Shown: in pieces, positions 48,301-58,213 of the stretch | Position numbering within the stretch: the first letter of the stretch is position 1 | Layout: every line of letters starts with the position of its first letter | Assembly (NCBI GenBank): GCA_003999685.1 | Contig: CP021229.1 | Span: forward strand, 558,001-622,000 | DNA: 64,000 nucleotides | Origin: Taiwanofungus camphoratus | Taxonomy: Eukaryota; Basidiomycota; Agaricomycetes; Polyporales; Taiwanofungaceae | Direction of reading: 5' to 3' | Notes under the pieces: model-generated | Seen by the model: only the letters and a program-made list of their open reading frames with translations | Databases searched by the model: none | What the model was told of the DNA's origin: nothing | Made by a program: the position numbers and the translations under genes

Positions 48301-51287
48301 TTGACGTCGGTTATGGTCTTGTGGTCTCTGATATCTGGCGACGCAACTTCCTTGTGCTACTGGGTTTCTTCGTTGTATTCCAAATCACCCAGGTCTTACT
48401 CGTCGAATACTTCCCGGTCAGTCTTCTGAATATGTTTTCAAAATAAAGTCTGACATAATTTATAGCAATACAACGGTAGTTCAGGTGCCACGGTTTTCGC
48501 CAAGGAGAATGCAGATTCTAAAGCGCGCAATGCGGCTCTTCGCGAACGGAAGGCACGGCGGGACCAGGGTTCGAAAGTCACTGTGGAGGTGGAAGATTCA
48601 AATCTGAAGTCCGAGAAAAGGTATGGTAGTTTGAAACAGTGTTTCACACATAGTATTGACGTTAAGCAATGTAGTGGTGAGGTCGCGAAGTTCCAGAGCA
48701 AGACATTCACATGGGAACATATCAACTATCATGTTCCCGTTGCTGGCGGGTCTCGCCGACTCCTTCACGATGTTTTCGGTTATGTCAAACCTGGAACATT
48801 GACAGCTTTAATGGGATCATCTGGAGCGGGTACGTACTCGACTGCATGTTTGTAACATTACTAACTTATCCCTTGTGCTAAAGGCAAGACAACTTGCTTG
48901 GATGTACTCGCCCAACGCAAAAACATTGGAGTTGTTTCGGGTGAACTCCTTCTTGACGGTCGCCCTCTGGGCAGTGACTTTGCACGAAAGACCGCTTACG
49001 GTATGTTTAGGGTATACGCACCATGGCATTCCAGACCGCTGACAGGTGCTTCAGCTGAACAGATGGATGTACACGAAGGCACTGCAACTATCAGAGAAGC
49101 TATGAGATTCTCTGCGTATCTCAGACAGCCTTTCGAGATTCCGAAAGCGGAAAAGGATGCGTATGTCGAGGAGATGATTGAAGTGCTGGAGCTGCAAAGC
49201 CTTGCCGATGCCATGGTGTCTAGTCTCGGTGTCGAAGCCCGGAAGCGACTCACTATTGGTGTAGAGCTCGCCAGCAAGCCTTCCTTGCTTTTCCTGGACG
49301 AGCCGACGTCCGGTCTGGATGGACAAAGCGCTTGGAATCTCGTCCGCTTCCTGCGGAAGTTGGCGGATCAGGGACAGGCTATCCTGTGCACTATCCACCA
49401 GCCATCGTCTATGCTCATCCAAACGTTTGACAAGCTACTCCTACTCGAGCGAGGTGGAGAAACCGTATATTTTGGTGACATTGGAGAGGATTCCAGAATT
49501 CTTCGGGATTATTTCGCGCGCAATGGTGCTGTTTGCCCTTCCAACGTAAACCCAGCGGAGGTAAGTATTTGAATACCAGCTACCGGACGTTACTAAGCCA
49601 TGACATTGTAGTTCATGTTGGATGCTATTGGAGCCGGTTTGTCGCCTCGCATTGGTGATCGGGACTGGAAAGACATATGGTTGGATTCTCCCGATTACGA
49701 GGAGGTCAGGACCGAAATAGATCGCATTAAGCGCGACTCGACAGCACATCCTGTATCGGAAGATGAGAAACCCAGAACTTGTGAGTGAAACGATAAAGTG
49801 CATCGTATGGATGCTCAATGGGCTCGTGTAGATGCGACTCCTTTCTTTTATCAGCTGCAAGAGGTGGTGAAGCGCAACAACCATATGCTATGGCGGTCAC
49901 CGGATTACGTCTTCAGTCGCCTCTTCGTACATGGTTTCTTTTCTTTGTTCATCTCTTTACCGTTCCTGCGACTCGGGAACAGCGCGCGCGATCTTCAGTA
50001 CCGAGTGTTTGGAATGTGAGCGATTTGGCATTCCCTGTCTTTTTTTATCTAGCTTAATAATTGCAACCAGTTACTGGGTGTCGATTTTGCCCGCGATAGT
50101 GATGGGTCAATTGGAGCCCTTGTGGATCGTGAATAGAAGTGAGTGTCTCATCTTGCTGTTGAGTGATAAGTGTTCATGAATCTGTTCTCATCAACAGGGA
50201 TCTTCATACGAGGTTTGTACAATTATCTTTCTCACTAATACCAATCTGACAGCTAGTGATACAGAATCATCGAGTCGTATATATTCGCCGTATGTCTTCG
50301 CGATTGGACAGCTACTTGGAGAGATTCCATATTCAACCCTGTGTGCTATCTTATACTGGGTTCTGATGGTTGGTGATTTTTCTCTCTTCAACTTACGACT
50401 CTTTCAAATGTTGTGTCAGGTCTATCCAATGGGCTTTGGTCAGGGCTCAGCAGGAGTTGGTGGTACTTTCTTCCAGTTGCTGGTCATCTTTTTCATGGAG
50501 TTGTTCGGTGTGAGTCTGGGTCAGTTGATTGGCGCGCTCTCCCCCAGCATGCAGGTAAGAAAACGTGTCCGTTTCCTATCCAAAAGTTAATGTCTCGTTT
50601 TCTGGACTAGATTGCGCCTCTCTTCAACCCATTTATAGGTTTAATCTTGTCCACTTTCTGTGGTGTTACGATTCCCTATTCTACCATGGAAGGTTTCTGG
50701 AGATCGTGGTTGTACCAGTTGGACCCTTACACTCGCACCCTGAGTGCCATGCTGTCAACGGAATTACAGTATGTTCATACTTTACCTACTTTCCGATTGA
50801 GGCCTGACGTTTGGCTTGCAGTGGTCTTGAGATCCAATGTCGTAGTGATGAATTTACTGTCTTCAGTCCTCCATCCGGGCAGACTTGTCAGAACTGGGCG
50901 GGCGCATTCGTGTCTGCTTTCGGAGGTTATCTCGACAATCCTAACGACACATCAGCTTGCCGTTACTGCCAGTATAAAGTGAGCACTTCTTCTGCCGCAA
51001 TCACGTTAGCTCTGATGACATTGGTATCCACCTTGGATAGGTTGGAGACGAATTCTTTTTGCCACTGAACATTCAGTATGACCACCGTTGGCGAGATGCT
51101 TGGATATTGTTTTGTTACTTTGGTATGCGGTGCTTCCAAGTCAAGCTGTCGACATTGCTGATATGGTCTATAGTCTTCAATGTTATTGCCACTATCAGTG
51201 AGTAGTCCTTTGACGTGTGCGTCGTGACGGCCTGCTGATTCTGTTACTGTAGTCGCGTCTCGTTTCTTGCGCTACGCCAAGCGATAA
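45367..51287 (+). CDS. PDR-type (ABCG) multidrug ABC transporter
   Basis: This encodes a full-size pleiotropic drug resistance transporter with the (NBD-TMD)x2 layout, an ATP-driven exporter in the plasma membrane. It starts [15 protein letters not shown] at 45367 and ends RFLRYAKR at 51287, with many short introns. NBD1 has [12 protein letters not shown] (Walker A with Cys for Lys, usual in fungal PDRs), the signature [10 protein letters not shown] and the Walker-B-region motif NSTRGLDAS. It is followed by TMD1 (from [14 protein letters not shown], then [20 protein letters not shown]). NBD2 has a normal Walker [16 protein letters not shown], the degenerate signature [15 protein letters not shown], Walker [17 protein letters not shown] and the H-loop [11 protein letters not shown]2 runs from about 49.9 to 51.3 kb. 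No break was found, though not every splice was checked. The expected size is about 1,400-1,500 residues. The substrate is unknown; azoles or other hydrophobic compounds are typical for the family. Confidence 0.92.
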
Positions 51288-51829
51288 AGCAATCGTCGTA
51301 CAACCTTTATCTTATCTTTTTCGCATGCACGTTTCTATTAGATCGTGACAACTATCGGTAGCAACATTTCAAGCACGAACGACATCGTCAAGAACGACTA
51401 TATATCATATGACATGTTTGTCAAACGAATACATGCACGCTTTAGAAGACTGATGAATTATAGGTTTTTGCATACCTTATGAAGCATTTTATTCAAAGTC
51501 GTAGAAATAGACATGATCCTTTCGATTAGAAGTCATTGTATATATACTGGCATCTCTAATAGACTCAATTCTGCTCCGTCCTCACTTGATCACCATGCCG
51601 TCGATGAATTTTCTGTAAGCGACAACCGCAATGCTTGCTCACGTCAAGGCGATCACCGTCTGACTCGAACGTATGCAGTGGCCCCAGCCCTCTTGAAAAC
51701 TACGTACAGAACGCCAATAGAACCAGCGCTACGACGTATACAATTCGCCCTAAATTCTAGTCGATCAGCATGTGCTAGCGTCTTCTAAGCTCCTTGTAGT
51801 CCTCTAGTCTCTCACCAGGCATCGTAGAC

Positions 51830-53055
51830 ATGGAGCCATCCCCAGACGCTCTGGTAGCCACTGAGAGCAGCGATTCCATGAGTGTGCGAGCACTCAAGGA
51901 CATCAGTTTCGGCAGTGTATGTTTGTCCATCACTGTGACATGTATAAGATGGTTACTGATTTGGCCAAAAGATCGCTGGAATGACTTCGAAAGTCTTCGA
52001 GCATCCCTTCGACCTCACCAAAGTCCGCCTTCAGTCGCAGGTATTGGACAAGACCGCCCGATTTAGTGGGCCTCTGGACTGCTTAGCGCAAACATGGAGG
52101 AAGGAGGGGATCCGAGGTCTCTACAGGGTGCGTCTCGCTCTCGCGTTGGTGATTGTTCGCATGCACGGACATTTACTCCTTACGGCTCTCACAGGGTCTC
52201 CCTGCTCCTATTGTAGGAGCTATGGCGGAGAATGCATCGTTATTCTGGTCATACACTGAGCTGCAGAACGTGATTCGATGGATAAATGCACTGCCTTCGT
52301 CGCAAGAGCTCTCATTAGGACAGCTTGCCCTCGCAGGAGCAGGAGCAGGTACCATCACGAGCTTTTTCCTGTGAGCCCGGTCTCCGGATTGACTCCACCT
52401 TTTAACTCACAGCCAGGGCAGGACACCTATTGAACTCGTAAAATGCAAGATGCAAGTGCAGATGCTCATGCCTCGCACTGTCTCTGCAGCGGAAGCAGAG
52501 GCCGTGCGCTCTGTTTCTCCCTCATTAAAAGCAGCGACAGCCACTCTGCCGCATCCTCCACCATCTTCTGCCTTCCAAAAGCTCCCCGGACCCGTCGCCG
52601 TGCTCACGTCCATCGTCCGCACTACCGGGATCCGCGGCCTCTGGCTCGGCCAGACCGCCACACTCATCCGCGAGACCGGCGGCGGCGCAGCGTGGTTCGC
52701 GTCCAAAGAGGCCGTCGCGACGCTGCTGCTCGCACGGCGCAACGCGCCGTCGAAGGACAAGAGGGAGTTGCGGGCGTGGGAGTCGGCGGTCTCGGGCGCG
52801 TGTGCGGGCGTGGCGTACAACGTCGCGCTGTTCCCCGCGGATACGGTGAAGAGCGTCATGCAGACAGAGGCTGAGTTAAGGCCCCGCGCACAGGGGCTGC
52901 CGGGCCCGACGTTCTTTGGCGTCCTGCGGGAAATGTATGTGGCGCAGGGCGTGAAGGGGCTGTACGCGGGCTGTGGGATCACGGTAGCGAGAGCTATCCC
53001 GAGTAGCGCGCTCATTTTCTTGATCTACGATGGTCTTTGCAGGAGGTTTAGCTAA
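51830..53055 (+). CDS. Mitochondrial carrier, ornithine transporter-like (ORT1/ARG11 group)
   Basis: This encodes an inner-membrane solute carrier of the SLC25 family. Four exons are 51830-51916, 51972-52127, 52195-52370 and 52413-53055. They total 354 codons, or 353 residues. All three carrier signatures are present: PFDLTKVRLQSQ in repeat 1, PIELVKCKMQVQ in repeat 2 and PADTVKSVMQTE in repeat 3. Each is followed by a Gly-rich second helix motif (GIRGLYRGLPAP, GIRGLWLGQTATLIRETGGG, GVKGLYAGCGITVARAIPSS). Repeat 2 carries RETGGGAAWF, which is the pattern of the ornithine/basic-amino-acid carriers needed for arginine synthesis in fungi. A ~45-residue Ala/Pro-rich insertion follows signature 2. 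The family is certain. The ornithine substrate is an inference from these motifs. Confidence 0.85.
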
Positions 53056-53322
53056 TGCGGTGACGACATGCATTGATCCGCCACAGAATTCCTAGAGCTT
53101 ATATCCAGCACGCTATCTCGATAGTCGGCATCGCAGACGACAGACTAATCAATCCCTCAACAATTCATGACACAGTGCAAATGCAATTATTACTGTAATA
53201 TAGGAATGTGTGTCTCCTCGAACGTGCGAGAACAATAGATTGCATCGTCTTGCACTAAACCCCAATATTTAGCGATTGAAACAGAAGTAGACGAGGTAAA
53301 CTGCCATAAATGTGTCGTTGCG
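53056..53322. other. Short intergenic region between convergent genes
   Basis: This is the 3' flanks of the carrier and the ribosome recycling factor genes. Nothing else is seen. Confidence 0.5.
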
Positions 53323-54313
53323 TTACTTTGCCCCTGTGGTTTTCTTGATATCCGCCAAGACCTTGTCTATCTCACTGAGGTACTTGTCGGTCAGAGACTG
53401 AAACTACACCAAATTGTTGGATGTCTTGTCAGTAGCATCAGACAGTTCGCACATAGCCGAACGGACGGACCTCTTCAATCTCAGGTGAATGTTTTTGATA
53501 TTTGCCCTTCTTCAGACTCGCCTGGTGCTGTCTGCGTATCTGCACACGCGCATCTTCCGCCTGTCGTTGAGCGGTGGTATACATTGCATGGCGCGCGTCT
53601 ACTGTTGGCCTGCCAAACAAATAATTTAGGCGCAAGTCCGAACGAGAAGGGGAGTGACCACCTACTTCGGCATGGGAATTTTGATTGTCCGAGTATCCAG
53701 CTTCTGCGGGATGACACCGGGCAGTTTTGCATCAAATATTGACGACTCGACATGTTTCAACGTCTACTAGACCAGAGATGAGTCCCGAGGGTCTTCTACA
53801 AAAGAACGGAAATGACAGGATGGAGGCAGGCACACTCACATGTTCTTCGAACACTGTCACGATCAACGTTGTGCCCTCGCGCACTCCGACGGTGGCGATG
53901 TCGTCCAGCCTCACGCCTTTCCCATCCGCACCCTTATTGTCGGGCAACATAACACGTACAGGCGACAGCACGGCGGGCGTAACGCGTCCGCTGGCACGCA
54001 TCTCCATGCCAGCAACGTCTTTCCGATACTTCTCCAGGATGGCCTTCATCTTGCCCTCCGCCTTCGTGTATTCCTCGCCCGCAGCTATCCGCTGGGAGCC
54101 CGGAACCAGGTCCTGTGTCGACAAGATGGGGCTATGTTTGCCCTCCTTCGACTTATCCTTGGCCTTCTTCGAGGCATACGTCCGAGTGTAAGCGAGGGGA
54201 AGACATGTTATCTTAGATAGCCGTAGACATGGTCGCGTTGGAGTACGCAGACGCGCAACTATGGAGGACGATCGTGCGACGAAGTAACTGGAAGACATAT
54301 AAGTTGGTGACAT
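53323..54313 (-). CDS. RRF1: Mitochondrial ribosome recycling factor
   Basis: This encodes the factor that splits mitochondrial ribosomes after translation termination. It is read on the minus strand from MSPTYMSSSYFVARSSSIVA, with an Arg-rich presequence up to LAYTRTYASKKAK, a good matrix-targeting signal. The RRF core follows: EGKMKAILEKYRKDVAGMEM, RASGRVTPAVLSPVRVMLPD, VRLDDIATVGVREGTTLIVT and VFEEHTLKHVESSIFDAKLP. Then come RTIKIPMPKPTVDARHAMY, AQRQAEDARVQIRRQHQASL and KKGKYQKHSPEIEE. The last exon encodes FQSLTDKYLSEIDKVLADIK to the stop at 53323-53325. Three introns are inferred, at the joins EEH/TLK, PMPK/PTVD and IEE/FQS. A second Met at codon 6 is an alternative start. Domain I/II layout and length fit the family, and the assignment is secure. 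Confidence 0.9.
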
Positions 54314-55000
54314 TGCGACTAGGATTTCCGTTTTGGCAAACTTCGTCGCGGATCACGTGCAGACGCGTCGTGACGCGCACATCTGACGGGCTCTTGCTCG
54401 ACGACTGGTAAGCAATCCCCATACATTGTGTATAATATCCACACAATGATCCTTTTGCCCCCAGATTTGGGATTTTGTATGTGTGATTTTACTGCCGGGT
54501 CGGATATCTATCCGTGGGTAGATAGGGTCGTGTTCTCAAGGAATTCTTTTGCATACTTAATTCACGCAATAATCCAGCATACGACAATGTACATAGACTC
54601 TCACAGGTATAATGCTATACTATATCCATATACTTATTGGGAGTCCTTACCTGAGAGCACTCCGCGATAAGCTTGATAAGTTTACTAGCAGCCTTGATGA
54701 TTTTGAAATACACGTGTAAGGGGCGTGCCGTATAACACCTTAGGCATGCCCGTTCGCGAACTCGGATCGTCAGAGGTCCGACTGCTAGCCTGCGAGCAAT
54801 GGTTATCTCGAGATATCCAGAGATTCGTTGCACCGTGTAAAATTTGAATCGTACCAATCCGAACAGTCGCTGCCTTTAGTTGTTAATGTTCGTTTTGTGA
54901 CAGTCAAAATGTGCTTTGGTCAATTCACGGAGCAGTCTTCCGGGGCCTACAACCGCCACTGGAGGCAAATACTAGTATACACATACAAGAGGACTACCTC
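54314..55000. other. Intergenic region
   Basis: I see no gene. The region lies between the recycling-factor promoter and the poly(A) end of the LINE fragment. Confidence 0.5.
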
Positions 55001-56105
55001 TTTTTTTTTTTAAATTCCTCTGGTTTATACTCCATACGACGTAGGTACATGTAGAGTAATAATGATAATAAGTGGGCATCCGTGCCCTCATGAGTGGCAC
55101 ACCTACAGTTTTCAGTGGCCTTGTTATGTGGTGTGGGCCTGTAATCCAGTAAGGCCTGCAAAAGGAAGGGTACAGTCATCCATAGGAAGCCGTACCTGAC
55201 CCCCGCCCGACCTACTTTTCACGCTCTTTGTGTTTATCCGGCCCGGTAATCCTGTTCCGTCAGTAATTCACCCTAAGAACTGAGTGTAGCCCTACATGTT
55301 TCAGGCCTCAGTTATCATTCGGGTAGACAGGGGGGTCATCGCAGATACTGGGTTCCGCTATCCCCTCATCTACCCAATTATGGTATAGTTCAAACGCCTT
55401 TGCTTCGGCATCATACCATTCACAGAAATCACGGAATTTTCCACCCAGGGCGGTGGTCATTCCAGGATCTAAATGTCGGTCTGCATGGAACTGCTGCCAT
55501 GCCGCTTGTCTTCCGACAGTGTGGCACATAAGACGTGCACGAGTGAAAGTTCTCGTGCACGCAGCTTCAGCTTCAAGCAGAGATTTGGCCAGAATCTCAG
55601 CCCAATCAAATGTGGAGACCATCGGGTTAAGCCAAAGGAACTCCATAATGTCATCTGGGGTCCAACCCCTCTGTTCAGGGGGCCCCATCAGAAGCGGATC
55701 ACGAGGACCCTGTTGGCGCTTCGTCCTGACCCAGAATGGGCAGTCGAAGAGCACATGTTCCCTGGTTTCCTCCGCTCCGCACAAGCAGAGGTGAGGGCCT
55801 GGAATGTTGAACCTAGAGCAGTATTCACCACCTGGAAAATGGTTGGTGAGCACACGACACACGCGTGCCACCTCCTTGTTGGACTTGCCAGCTGCCTTCA
55901 AGACCCACGTACCCTTGGCCGTGGTTCTGTGCAGCGGTAGGGCGTCCTCGGTTACTTTGTATAACCGGCGACCGCGATAACTGGGATTGTCGACTAATGT
56001 CCCCCAGCACTTTTTGACCCTTGCCTTGACGCGATGATGAGTCCTGTAGCCTCCTGGGCCTCGAATCGCGATTTTAGGAGCTTTCTGATCCCCCAACCGA
56101 CCACT
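55001..56105 (-). mobile_element. 5'-truncated non-LTR retrotransposon (LINE) fragment
   Basis: On the minus strand, coding sequence for the C-terminal part of a LINE ORF2 is followed by about 290 bp of 3' UTR and an A11 run (T11 on the plus strand, 55001-55011), as expected for a LINE 3' end. The 5' boundary is near 56100, where the frame meets a stop and the composition changes to that of the gypsy LTR region. RT and endonuclease domains are missing, so this copy cannot move by itself. Confidence 0.75.
55308..56096 (-). pseudogene. LINE ORF2 C-terminal fragment (Cys/His zinc motif)
   Basis: This is an open frame of about 262 codons without a proper ATG (it begins at TTG next to an upstream stop at 56106-56108). 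It represents the region after the RT domain of a Tad/I-like LINE. The diagnostic piece is CLCGAEETREHVLFDCPFWV, the C-x-C...H...C motif found near the C-terminus of such ORF2 proteins. It is preceded by SNKEVARVCRVLTNHFPGGE. The tail (DFCEWYDAEAKAFELYHNWV) has no known domain. Internally the frame is undamaged, so the insertion may not be very old. Confidence 0.75.
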
Positions 56106-56809
56106 CTAAGACTCTCCTACTCCCTACGACAGGAGGGATAGGTTCCTATAATATTCCTAACGCCCCCTCTCTTTCCTAAACCCTCCTAACACCCTACGAA
56201 GTCTTGCGAAGCCACACGAGGTGCTACGAGATTTCGAATGCTAGACGCGAAGTCCCTAACTCCTGCTAAGTCCACTATCGGACACTGCCGGCCCTCCCAT
56301 ACTGTTCCATTGGATCTAGATCCTATCTACTACGTCACTCATCCCGGGCTTAGCTAAGAAGTCTTAGCTAAGTCTCTCCTAGCTCTTGTGATTGCAGTTA
56401 CCTCCGATAGGCTCCGAAACGGTCCGAAGTTCCGGAAGCTGGACTTAGGAAGCCTTGTGCACCCCCATGGGTCTCGATCCTATGCCATAAGGTCATCCTA
56501 GGGCGTACCCACATGACCCTCCACCCAGTTAGGACACCTCCTGCCCTGATTAGGCCAAGTCCCGCTGCTAAGAACTTCGTGCGCTTTTAGCCCGCTAAGA
56601 TAGGTGATCACGGCGCATGGCTGCTCTCGGATAGTCATCCCGCCCTCGTGAATGAAGTTGGTCACCTTTCTACCGTTCGTAGTTCCCCTGTTTCAGTTCC
56701 TAATTAGTTCCTATCCTCCTCGTGTTCACTTCGGAGTCCATGCGTTTTAGTACACATTTCGGACTCGTAAGGATCACTTCGCGCAAGATTAGTTCACCTC
56801 ACGCTCCCC

Positions 56810-56815
56810 TATTTA
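56810..56815 (+). promoter_or_regulatory. TATA-like element of the LTR
   Basis: TATTTA lies about 25-30 bases before the point where ATG triplets vanish from the plus strand. It is a candidate TATA box for the retrotransposon transcript, weak by itself. Confidence 0.3.
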
Positions 56816-56981
56816 GTCAGAGGTAGTTTACTATGTAAGAGGGAGACCCCTCAGTGCACGCTTCTCTCTTTGGAATACCAGTTCCCCTGTAGCTCCGATC
56901 TCAGGAAAGCGCCGCGAGTACAACCTTAGGAACGGTCCTAAGGTCCCTAAGTCTCCACCCCAGCTTCGTTTCAGTACCTTT

Positions 56982-57027
56982 GAACTACGTCTACGCTCGC
57001 GATATAGCTACGAACTACGTCTACGCT
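56982..57027 (+). repeat. Direct repeat in the retroelement leader
   Basis: GAACTACGTCTACGCT occurs at 56982-56997 and again at 57012-57027, a 30-bp period. A shorter partial copy (GAACTACGCACTAC) follows. The repeat is non-coding. Confidence 0.75.
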
Positions 57028-58213
57028 TCTCGAACTACGCACTACCATCTACGAAAGTCGCCGTGACTTCGCACCCTTCAGCACCTTTCATAGCACCTAT
57101 CTGGTGGGCCTCCGCCTTAGTTATACCCTTAGGCTCACGTTGCGTTATCCCTACGTCCTACGAATAGCCCTACGACCCTCCCATAGCCTTAGTTACAGGC
57201 TATAGTACATCTCTCTACGCCCTCGAACTCTCCGACCTCTCCTACAGGTCTCCTACGCTAGCCAAACCTCGCCCACTTCACTCTAACAAACTCCAAAAAC
57301 CTTACGCCCTTTAGCTAACTCTAACCAGAAGGGCTTCGCAGCATCTACGAAGTCAGCTCGCGCGATTTAGCTAAAACTTCGAAGGGCTTCGCAAAACCTC
57401 GAAGAACTTCGCATACTTCGGAGGGCCTCGCAAGGCCTTAGGGATAGTATAGCACTTAGGAACAAGATCCTGTTGTGCAGGACCCTTGACCCCTTACTCC
57501 CCTACTTACAAAAACAAGACATACAGGTTTCCCGGTATCATACAGGTTGTAGCTCCTACCCTCACACCCTCACAGTTATCACACTACCCCCAGCCACGTT
57601 GCGGAGCACTCCCTAGGTACCAGGGTCCCCTAGGTCGTATCAATTCTGGAGCCCACCGCGAGGGGGAGCAGTCAAGATTTCATTGCCTTCAGATCATCCT
57701 ACGTCTAACCAGTCCTCTCCGAGAAACAGCGATCAGTTACTATCTGAGTTCTTTCAGGTCGGCTATCGTTACTATACTCAAGCAGGCCTTCCACGAAGCA
57801 CCTCTTCGCGAACACCTACGACTATCCCCTCCGATATCATTTCTACACTCGGATCTTCCGAATCGACCCCCGACTTCGAGGCTCTTTTCGAAGGGTCTCT
57901 AGACACGCTTACCACGTCCGAAGACTCACCAATTGAGGACTTCGAACCTCAGTCCACGTCCCCTGAGCTTCCTAACACCTCCGAAGGAAGCGGTCCTTCT
58001 TCAGCGTCTGACCCTATCTTAGTCCATTTACCGGAATCCCCTCAGTTATCCTCTACGCTCCCATCAACTTCGCATTCCCCTCCGATTCCTTCTATTACAC
58101 TTTCCGACACTTCTACGACCCCATCCTCTTCAGCTAGCATCAACTCAGCTTCGAACCCATCTTTGACCGCACCCACTTTAGCTAATCCCCTAAATCCTAT
58201 TTCTGTGTCAACC

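Larger units (their letters stand above)
56105..58213 (+). mobile_element. Putative 5' LTR and leader of a Ty3/gypsy element
   Basis: This non-coding stretch lies between the LINE fragment and the first Gag ATG and shares the CTACGAA/CTTCG-rich style of the element's coding part. LTR ends could not be fixed because the second LTR is outside the window. From 56836 to 58213 there is not one ATG on the plus strand, while 56105-56835 has several. This hints that the transcript starts near 56.84 kb. Repeats include GAACTACGTCTACGCT at 56982 and again at 57012, and palindromes such as CGAAGGGCTTCG near 57380. From 57617 onward the Gag frame is already open, without an ATG. Confidence 0.55.

Noticed and set aside
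57647-57668. TGGAGCCCACCGCGAGGGGG as a tRNA primer-binding site
   Set aside because: It starts with TGG as a PBS should, but I cannot match it to a specific tRNA 3' end, and the LTR end is not defined without the second LTR.
57486-57902. A 138-codon frame in the retroelement leader
   Set aside because: It has no ATG and overlaps the better Gag-frame extension. It is probably a by-product of the ATG- and stop-poor leader.
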